Of a stretch of DNA of 10,770 nucleotides, positions 5,476 to 10,770 are shown in pieces; position 1 is the stretch's first letter, and each line of letters begins with the position of its first letter. Both the position numbers and the translations under genes were made by a program. The notes below the pieces were generated by a model. It saw only the letters and a program-made list of their open reading frames with translations, ran no database searches and was not told the origin of the DNA. The DNA comes from CAZOOK01 sp964581385. GTDB taxonomy: Bacteria; Pseudomonadota; Gammaproteobacteria; Nevskiales; Nevskiaceae. The DNA lies in assembly GCA_964581385.1 (NCBI GenBank), contig CAZOOK010000075.1:1-10770 (forward strand). The letters run 5' to 3'.

Positions 5476-5576
5476 CGGGCCACCACCCGGGCGACGGTGG
5501 CGAGGACGAAGATCCCGGCGACCAGGACCAGGAAGAAGCGCATGATCCAGTCCTCTGGCGGGGGGTGGATGATCAT
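5472..5576 (-). CDS. 34- or 23-residue single-span membrane protein with two possible starts
   Basis: From the ATG at 5576, which overlaps the endolysin stop (ATGA, 5573-5576), the product is 34 residues: a polar start MIIHPPPEDWI, then MRFFLVLVAGIFVLATVARV and a basic end. An in-frame ATG at 5543 gives 23 residues and has the stronger ribosome site (AGAGGA, about 7 bases upstream). The stop overlaps the next ATG. The protein is one membrane span. Being immediately downstream of the endolysin, it is a holin-like candidate. Two starts that differ by charged residues recall dual-start holins, but this is speculative. Confidence 0.6.
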   Translation of the reverse strand: MIIHPPPEDWIMRFFLVLVAGIFVLATVARVVAR

Positions 5577-6091
5577 GCCTTCAGCGCCCCAGGAAGCGAG
5601 ATGAACCGGGTGGTCGGCTCAAAAGCCCGGATCCTCTTGTAGACCCCGTCGCCGTTCACCGAGCCCCCCGCGTTCGTATTCCCCTCGATAGTGTGGAACA
5701 GCGGCGCGACGTTTTCCGTCACGAATCCAATGTGATGCGCTTCCCTGGCATGATCCAGGAGGATGAACAGGTCGCCAGCGCACGGCTCCGTGGTCAGCAT
5801 AGCCGCCTTGTCCGCGCAGGCCAACCACGACCGAGTGGACTCGACGTAGACGAGGTTCGGCCACCCAAGCGTATTCCGTAGCCAGATCTTGTGCGCAGGC
5901 CCAGGTGACCCGGGGAGGGGGCAGTGGGCTTTGATGAGGATCCACGCGACGAACAGGGCGCACCAGGAGCAGGGCGGCGCACCACGGTAGAGTAGCGCCT
6001 CCCGGATGGTCTTGAGGATTGGGCCATCGTTGGGTCCAGAGACCTCCTGGACTCCCAGGTACAGTGCTGCCATGTCTGTTGCGGCGGTCAC
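5573..6091 (-). CDS. endolysin, CHAP / NlpC-P60-type peptidoglycan hydrolase
   Basis: 172 residues from the GTG at 6091 (GTGA overlap with the fibre stop). An ATG at 6073 would give 166, and neither has a clear ribosome site. The catalytic layout is visible: PCSWCALFVAW with Cys44 as the likely nucleophile, PCAGDLFIL (103-111) matching the G-D-hydrophobic strand of the family, HHIGFV with His120 as the likely base, and TIEGNTN (134-140) as the third active-site region. No signal peptide or cell-wall-binding domain is present, so release through a holin is expected. The role would be cutting a peptide or amide bond in peptidoglycan at the end of infection. Some virion-associated enzymes share the fold, but the small-protein neighbourhood favours lysis. 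Confidence 0.88.
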   Translation of the reverse strand: MTAATDMAALYLGVQEVSGPNDGPILKTIREALLYRGAPPCSWCALFVAWILIKAHCPLPGSPGPAHKIWLRNTLGWPNLVYVESTRSWLACADKAAMLTTEPCAGDLFILLDHAREAHHIGFVTENVAPLFHTIEGNTNAGGSVNGDGVYKRIRAFEPTTRFISLPGALKA

Positions 6092-7641
6092 GATAGTGTC
6101 GCCGAGGTCAGCAGGAACCAGACGGTCGCCGAGATCTGGATGAGCTTGGAGACGTATCCTGTCGCCACGGTCTTCGTCACGGCCCCCGCATAGGATGTGC
6201 CGTTGCAGTAGAGCGTCACCCCAGACGGAACAACGATGGTATAGGCAATGGCGGAGGCGATCGTGAATTGCTTCCCGATGAGCGTGGAGGGGAGCGTCAG
6301 GGCGTAGGCCGTGCCGGTCTCGTAGAGATTGTCGTTCGTGGTAGCCGCAAGCGTGGTCGCGACTCCAACGGTCGTGAATGCGCCCATTACCGAATTGATG
6401 GAAAGCGTCGAGCCAACGTTGAGGACATCGGCCACCGCTCCGGTAGCGATGTTGACCGTCTTGACGCCAGTTCCGCCCGTGGCCAGATTGACCGTCTGGG
6501 CTCCGGTGCCGGTCGAGTAGTTCGCTGCCCCGGTTTGGACCGTGCCCCCAATGGTCAGGGTTCCCGAGGTCAGGCCCGTTCCAAGCGTGACGCTCGCGGC
6601 GGCGACGTTGGTGGCAACGGCTACGGAGCTGCCCGCGGCTGTGCTCTGGAGCGACGTGCTGTAGATCGTCCCTCCGTAGGTCGCCAGAAACGGAAGAGAG
6701 GCAGACCCGAGCGTACGGGCCGAAGCTGCGGCCGGGACGAGATCTCCCACCAGGGTTCGCGCTCCCAGGTAGCCCCAATTCGTTCCGGTGTATCCGGTGC
6801 CAGTTGGTGTAATCGTGTAATCGCAATCCGTCACCTCCAGGACCGCCGATCCACCGATTACCGAGGCGGCGGAAGCCGTAAAGAAGCTCGAATTCGCGAT
6901 CGAGTTCATGTGCGCCACGGCCTGGGTATTCCCGGACACGTCCAGCGCCGTACCAGTGCCCAGATTGTAGACCAGCGAATTCACGATAACCATCATCGAG
7001 GTTGCAGCGCTGGCCGTGCTCGAAATCATCGCCGTGGACTTCGTGGCGTTGATATTCGTGTTCTGAATCAGCAGTTGCCCAGCGGTGTGGACGATCTGCG
7101 ATGTGACCACGGTGGAAATGATTTCCAGGGTGCCACCGTTGACGGTGATTGTCCCGCCGAGCAAAGACCTCCCCTCGTCATGCAAAAGCCCGCTGGTCAA
7201 GGTGATGTTCCCAGTCGTCGATCCGCCCGTCAGGTAATAGCGGTAGTTGGCGGGTGCCGCGAAAACCGCATTGCCGACGATGTTTAAATCGTAGGCGCGG
7301 TAGAGCCCGGTCACGGTCGCGGTGCCAGTCAGTGTGACGATAGCATCGTTTCCGTAGATGGTGATGGGTTGCGACGGCCACGTCCCGCCCGCGCTGGTGT
7401 AGGTGCCTGCCGGGTCTAGCCAGATGACCAGGGGAGCGTTCTTTGCGGCCCCTGCAGCGATCGCCGCATCGATGGTCGTGTACCGCTGGTTCGGTCCGAC
7501 GTAGAGGGTCGTGGTGTCGGCTGCGGCCATCTGGACCAGCGTGGTCGAGGAGACCGCGGAGTTCGCCGGGAGTACGCCCGGCCCCGGAGTGGCGGCGAAG
7601 ATCGCGAACGGAAGGAGGAGGAATTTGAGCGCGCGCATCAC
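6088..7641 (-). CDS. beta-helix tail-fibre-like protein with a signal peptide
   Basis: 516 residues from the ATG at 7638, or 517 from the GTG at 7641. GGAG lies just upstream, and the GTG overlaps the previous stop (GTGA). Residues 1-28 look like a Sec signal peptide (MRALKFLLLPFAIFAA... ANSA). Residues about 45-270 resemble a pectate-lyase-type beta helix: LYVGPNQRYTTIDAAIAAG is the typical first strand pair. Next come fibre-style elements, LVPAAASARTLGS (299-312) and the near-repeat QTVNLATGGTG / KTVNIATGAVA (381-402), then a tip-like beta domain (NDNLYETGTAYALTLPS to the end). Fibre-like composition is clear. An export signal on a virion fibre is odd. Confidence 0.82.
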   Translation of the reverse strand: MMRALKFLLLPFAIFAATPGPGVLPANSAVSSTTLVQMAAADTTTLYVGPNQRYTTIDAAIAAGAAKNAPLVIWLDPAGTYTSAGGTWPSQPITIYGNDAIVTLTGTATVTGLYRAYDLNIVGNAVFAAPANYRYYLTGGSTTGNITLTSGLLHDEGRSLLGGTITVNGGTLEIISTVVTSQIVHTAGQLLIQNTNINATKSTAMISSTASAATSMMVIVNSLVYNLGTGTALDVSGNTQAVAHMNSIANSSFFTASAASVIGGSAVLEVTDCDYTITPTGTGYTGTNWGYLGARTLVGDLVPAAASARTLGSASLPFLATYGGTIYSTSLQSTAAGSSVAVATNVAAASVTLGTGLTSGTLTIGGTVQTGAANYSTGTGAQTVNLATGGTGVKTVNIATGAVADVLNVGSTLSINSVMGAFTTVGVATTLAATTNDNLYETGTAYALTLPSTLIGKQFTIASAIAYTIVVPSGVTLYCNGTSYAGAVTKTVATGYVSKLIQISATVWFLLTSATLS

Positions 7642-8030
7642 CTGTTCTCCGCGTAGAGGCCCGGGGCAGGGATCGTGCCGGTGACGTTGGTCACGTCAGC
7701 GTAGATTTGCGTGCCGCCGCGAACGTTGTAGCAGGCCTTGTCGTACGCGCTCGACCCGCTTCCGTCCACGTTCGGGCCGGCCTGGGTGAGGGTGATCGTG
7801 GAGATCAGGCTCAACTCGCCGTCTCCCTGGACCTGCCAGAAATGCACCGTCGCGCTCCACGTCCCGGAGAGCGGACCATCCGCGTAGAGGCAGACGATCT
7901 GATCGCCTGCGGTGGTCTGCGGTTGGCTGAGCCCCGCAGCCTGCGCCGCGGTGACGCCGAAGAAGAACGTCCCAGCCTGCGAGAGGCCAGCGAGGGCAAG
8001 GAGGAAAGCGAGGGATCGGAGGAGCTTCAT
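7638..8030 (-). CDS. small exported hypothetical protein
   Basis: 130 residues. A Sec-type signal peptide is clear (MKLLRSLAFLLALAGLSQAG), with possible cleavage after Ala19 or after the later AAQA near residue 31. The mature part is Gly/Ser/Thr-rich and beta-like (GTWSATVHFWQVQGDGE, LSLISTITLT) with two Cys, Cys47 and Cys100, that could form a disulfide outside the cytoplasm. AGGA about 8 bases upstream and ATGA overlap with the previous gene support the start. Its stop overlaps the fibre-like gene, so the two may be translated together. No family is recognised. Confidence 0.75.
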   Translation of the reverse strand: MKLLRSLAFLLALAGLSQAGTFFFGVTAAQAAGLSQPQTTAGDQIVCLYADGPLSGTWSATVHFWQVQGDGELSLISTITLTQAGPNVDGSGSSAYDKACYNVRGGTQIYADVTNVTGTIPAPGLYAENR

Positions 8031-8284
8031 CGTGCGTGTCCTGGGTTGGCGGATGCAGTACGGCCCAAGCTGTCCAGCGGAGTGCTGCGCGTCTGGGTCA
8101 TGGGGAGTTGTGTGGCCGGTGGGGCGCCGTCGATGCGCGACACGACGTAGGTGAGTTTCGTGTCCATCTGGTCAACTTTTGTCGAGAGGACAGCGAACCG
8201 GTAGATGGCCGTCCCGAGCCCCGCACCGATGGTCAGGGCGATCCCCGCCCACGTCGCGAGGGAAGAAGTCTGTTTGGCTGTCAA
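8027..8284 (-). CDS. small membrane-anchored protein with a coiled coil
   Basis: 85 residues from a TTG start at 8284 with AGGA about 7 bases upstream. No ATG lies in frame between there and the upstream stop codon. One membrane span (about 9-29, LATWAGIALTIGAGLGTAIY) is followed by a short coiled-coil-like stretch (VLSTKVDQMDTKLTYVVSRI) and a Pro/Thr-rich tail. An N-terminal anchor plus helix is the general layout of phage haemolysin-XhlA-like and inner-membrane spanin-type proteins. The family is not certain. The stop overlaps the next ATG (8027-8030). The TTG also overlaps the stop of the unshifted frame upstream (TTGA). Confidence 0.7.
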   Translation of the reverse strand: MTAKQTSSLATWAGIALTIGAGLGTAIYRFAVLSTKVDQMDTKLTYVVSRIDGAPPATQLPMTQTRSTPLDSLGRTASANPGHAR

Positions 8285-8308
8285 TTCGTGGTCCTCATGG
8301 GCGAAAAT

Positions 8309-8556
8309 CTACTTCCCGACCGGTTTGTGCGCCGTGTCCTGCGCGAGGTGCCAGACGGCGAGATCGTAGGTCGTCTGAGCCTGGACGGTGCGGTCCCGAG
8401 CCTTGGCGTGCTGGTCCGATGCGGAGGAGTCCAGGGACCGGGCTTCGCGCAGGAAGTTCTGGGCGAGGGTGCTGTCGGCCCGGAAGCGGGCAAGGCGGTG
8501 CTGTCCGTGGACGCGGCCCCGGTGAGGACAGAAAGGATGAGGATTAGGCGGATCAT
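8309..8556 (-). CDS. exported small protein apparently split by a one-base frameshift
   Basis: The ATG at 8556 (ATGA overlap with the previous gene) opens MIRLILILSVLTGAASTDST, a signal-peptide-like start with GC-rich third positions. After about 26 codons the frame becomes Pro/Arg-rich, while the minus-one frame becomes strongly coding (ADSTLAQNFLREARSLDSSA to HKPVGK, TAG at 8309-8311). Adding one base at the 3-base G run (CCC at 8479-8481 on the plus strand) joins both parts into an 82-residue protein: signal peptide plus charged helix. An assembly error is likeliest; a real mutation or frameshifting cannot be excluded. The unshifted frame stays open to 8281. A spanin-like role is possible but there is no lipobox Cys. 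Confidence 0.6.
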
Positions 8557-8810
8557 GGAAGGGTTCCGATCGCATGGGTGATGTTGAGCGGCGTACCGAT
8601 GTAGGTGGCAGGCCCCGCATTCAGCACACCCCAATTCTGCCGTGGCGTGCAGTCCTCCCGAGGGTCTGGAGGTGCCCGCTTGATGCGCCGGATGACCACA
8701 GCGATGTAACAGGAGTCCCGGTCGCACACGGCGACGGTGTCCTGTGCTGGCTTGGCGATTGGTGCGGCCCCGGCGATGGTGGCAAGTGCGAGAAGGATTG
8801 CGAGTTTCAT
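8553..8810 (-). CDS. small exported Cys-containing hypothetical protein
   Basis: 85 residues. The N-terminus MKLAILLALATIAGAAPIAK is a short Sec-type signal peptide, with likely cleavage near Ala15-Ala16. The mature part has three Cys (Cys29, Cys34, Cys54), a hydrophobic stretch YIAVVIRRIKR, and a C-terminal portion with NWGVLNAGPATYIGTPLN. AAGGGA about 6 bases before the ATG supports the start. It lies 9 bases downstream of the large fibre gene and overlaps the next gene by ATGA (8553-8556). No family is recognised. Confidence 0.7.
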   Translation of the reverse strand: MKLAILLALATIAGAAPIAKPAQDTVAVCDRDSCYIAVVIRRIKRAPPDPREDCTPRQNWGVLNAGPATYIGTPLNITHAIGTLP

Positions 8811-8819
8811 ATTGATCCC

Positions 8820-10770
8820 TTATTGCCATTGTGAGGTTGACGATCGCCACGATACTGTTCGAGACAGCCCACGAGCAAGCGCGAAATTGACTACCGCATT
8901 TACGGTCATGCTTACGGATCCATCATTTATGAGCGTCATTATTTGCGAATCCACGCTGCCATTTGGTAATGCCACGCTTGTGCCATCTCCATTGAATATA
9001 ACGACAGCATGCGGTGCCGCCAACGTATATGCACCGGAACCTCCTCCAATGAATACCCTGTCTCCAAGTACCACATACCCATTCGGCGCGGAGATCGCGG
9101 TGCCGGTGGCCTGCGCGAGAACCTGTCCTGTGNNNNNNNNNNNNNNNNNNNNNNNNNNNNNNNNNNNNNNNNNNNNNNNNNNNNNNNNNNNNNNNNNNNN
9201 NNNNNNNNNNNNNNNNNNNNNNNNNNNNNNNNCCCATTCGGCGCGGAGATCGCGGTGCCGGTGGCCTGCGCGAGAACCTGTCCTGTGACCGTATCGGCCC
9301 CGGTGATTTTGATGCCAGTGGGCGCGATTACCACAACGTTGACGCCGCCAGAAACGAGGGAGACTTGGGATGCCCCGGACAAATAGGCAGCATCTCCATT
9401 TGATTTGATAATCAGCCCGAAATTGGTATTGGATGGGGTTACCCCTGTCGGATAAATTGCCCCATACGCATTACTGGATGTACTGCCTGTCCATTCGCGC
9501 AGGACCAAACCGGCATAGGGGCCAGTCAGATTTGCGGTTGGGCCGGTTAGTGTGCCGGTAAACGTTGGATTGGCGACGGGGAGATAATCCGTATTCGCCA
9601 CCGCATTGCCCAGCGTGCTTGAACTGGCCCACTTGATAAGCGCCCCCGTAGTGCCGCCAGATAGGGCAGGCTGGAATGTCGATTGCGCGATGGTCGAGCC
9701 ATTCCCGATAACAATCCCCGTGCCAGATAGCGTCGAGCGGACGCCCCCGGTGGAGATTAAAGTGCCAGAGCCGGAGCCAACAGTATCCGCTCCAGAGACG
9801 TTCAGTCCCCCCATAATCCGGGCCTTTGAATTGATTCTAAGGAGAGATGAATTTATGTCAACTGGGTTTGCGGATGAATATGTTTCAAGTATTAGCGAAG
9901 ATGTCGCATCGGTCGCGTTCTGGTACCAGTACAAAAATCCAGCCTTGTTGACGGCTAACAATTTCCCGACTGTCAATCCAATTGCGTTTCCATTCACAAG
10001 TCCAGAGTTATACGCTTTAAATGCGTAGTTAGTGCCATTGTAGATAAGGGAAGAGGTGAATGATTCCGGGCTTACGATATTTGTTCCGTCGTCCGATAGG
10101 GAACTTGCTGTCAGCCCCGTCGAGCCGTCGCCCTTCGGGATGGCGTTGGAGGTGGACCAGAGGGGTTCCGCGCCGATCCGCGCCGGAGTCAGCAACCCAA
10201 GGGAATCGTGGATCCGGTCCCGCGCGTACTTCCGCAGCGTGTCCGCCGTGTCATGGAGGGTGGATGTGCGAGCGTAGCGCACGAGCGCCTTCGCGGAGTC
10301 CGAGAGGCCAGAGACGCGGGCGGAGTCAATGGTGGTCGGAAGATTCCCACTATCGTAAATGGTGTAATTATCCCCATTCTCGCGGTTATACCGAATGTGC
10401 CCAGTAAGCGTATCTAGGTAAATAGCGACGCCAATTCGCGTTCCTGCGGCTCCATAATTTGATAATCCAATCGTGCCAACATCCCCGGTAGATTGCCCCT
10501 GGACAATCAGAGATGCAAGACCCCAATCAGTATTCGTAATGCCCAGATGCAGCGCGCCAGCTTGCGTTGCATAAATCCGATTCGCTGAAATAGCCCCAGC
10601 GTTTAGGAGTGCCGAAACGTATGCTTGGGACCCATTGTCCGAAAAGAAACTCTGAACGAATTTTGAACCATCCCACTTAGGAACTGAATTCGTGGCACCG
10701 GAATACGGGATTCTTCCCGCCACCTTCGCGCTGTCCGCGATGTGGGAGGCGCGGACACTGTCCGGCACGA
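8820..10770 (-). CDS. large phage tail fibre protein (5' partial, interrupted by N gap)
   Basis: The frame enters from the right edge (start outside) and, with the gap and one flanking repeat removed, runs 597 codons to a TGA at 8820. It shows tail-fibre features: TIYDSGNLP (near codon 138, matching the common Y-x-x-GNLP fibre motif), NPTFTGTLTGPTANLTG (about 400-416), long Gly/Ser/Thr beta stretches, and helical DSARVSGLSDSAK-type segments likely to trimerise. The C-terminal tip ends SVSWRSS-like (TVSWRSSTSQWQ). Receptor binding is the expected role. There are two copies of an N-x-(V/I)-P-K-x-DGS unit. The drawn 100-N gap would break the frame. Confidence 0.88.
9078..9132. repeat. 55-base flank identical to the other side of the N gap
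   Basis: These 55 bases, from CCCATTCGGCGC to CCTGTCCTGTG, are identical to 9233-9287 directly across the gap. On the minus strand they encode the fibre segment TGQVLAQATGTAISAPNG. An exact 55-base overlap at contig ends is what de Bruijn assembly with k=55 leaves. Confidence 0.95.
9133..9232. other. scaffold gap of exactly 100 N
   Basis: Exactly one hundred undetermined bases, a customary placeholder for a gap of unknown size. Collapsing the gap together with one 55-base flank leaves the fibre frame intact, so the true missing length may be zero. Confidence 0.97.
9233..9287. repeat. second copy of the 55-base gap flank
   Basis: Identical to 9078-9132. It continues into fibre sequence to the right without a break. 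Probably the same locus represented twice rather than a biological repeat. Confidence 0.95.

Noticed and set aside
6268..7287. 339-codon plus-strand open frame opposite the beta-helix fibre gene
   Set aside because: Arg/Gly-rich, with no ribosome site or domain. The minus strand encodes a coherent fibre-like protein over the same bases.
8281..8850. 189-codon minus-strand frame as a single protein
   Set aside because: Only the part from the ATG at 8556 has a plausible start. The upstream portion overlaps the 8553-8810 gene in another frame and has non-coding composition.
9078..9287. The 55-base direct repeat as an attachment site or mobile-element target duplication
   Set aside because: Both copies flank only Ns, lie within one coding frame, and collapsing them restores the gene. 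An assembly overlap explains this better.
8820..10770. Diversity-generating retroelement target in the fibre tip
   Set aside because: No template repeat, adenine-biased variable copy or reverse transcriptase gene is visible in the window.

Overview
The window looks like part of a tailed double-stranded DNA phage genome (or an intact prophage-like segment) from a metagenome-style assembly. It holds two convergent blocks of tightly packed genes: tail fibres, an endolysin, a DUF1353 protein and many very small hypothetical proteins. DNA is GC-rich overall, with AT-richer patches inside the large fibre gene. Short Shine-Dalgarno sequences, Sec-type signal peptides and a compact one-domain endolysin fit a Gram-negative host, but nothing fixes the host more closely. 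I see no capsid, terminase, integrase, polymerase, tRNA, rRNA or CRISPR array.

Left block, 1-4003, plus strand: about a dozen small genes, nearly all overlapping the next by 4 to 11 bases. They encode a small membrane protein, two Cys-rich likely metal-binding proteins, a DUF551-like protein, a 342-residue helical protein, and a conserved phage hypothetical protein ending at 4003. Most have no assignable function. They resemble the accessory part of a phage genome.

Centre, 4004-4076: a strong hairpin lies between the converging blocks and probably terminates transcription from both sides.

Right block, 4077-10770, minus strand, read right to left: a large tail fibre gene (start outside the window, interrupted by a 100-N scaffold gap), three small genes with export signals or a membrane anchor and one further exported protein, a 516-517-residue beta-helix fibre-like protein that itself carries a signal peptide, a CHAP/NlpC-P60-type endolysin, four very small proteins of which three are membrane proteins, a DUF1353 protein, and two more small proteins. 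From 8810 to 4077 nearly every stop overlaps the next start by exactly 4 bases (ATGA, GTGA or TTGA), so the block appears to be one translationally coupled unit joining host recognition (fibres) and host lysis (endolysin plus membrane proteins).

The N gap at 9133-9232 is flanked by an identical 55-base repeat. Removing the gap and one copy gives one uninterrupted fibre reading frame ending at 8820, so the gap is probably a scaffolding artefact. One small gene (8309-8556) appears to be split by a one-base frameshift. No stretch over 300 bases lacks a gene.
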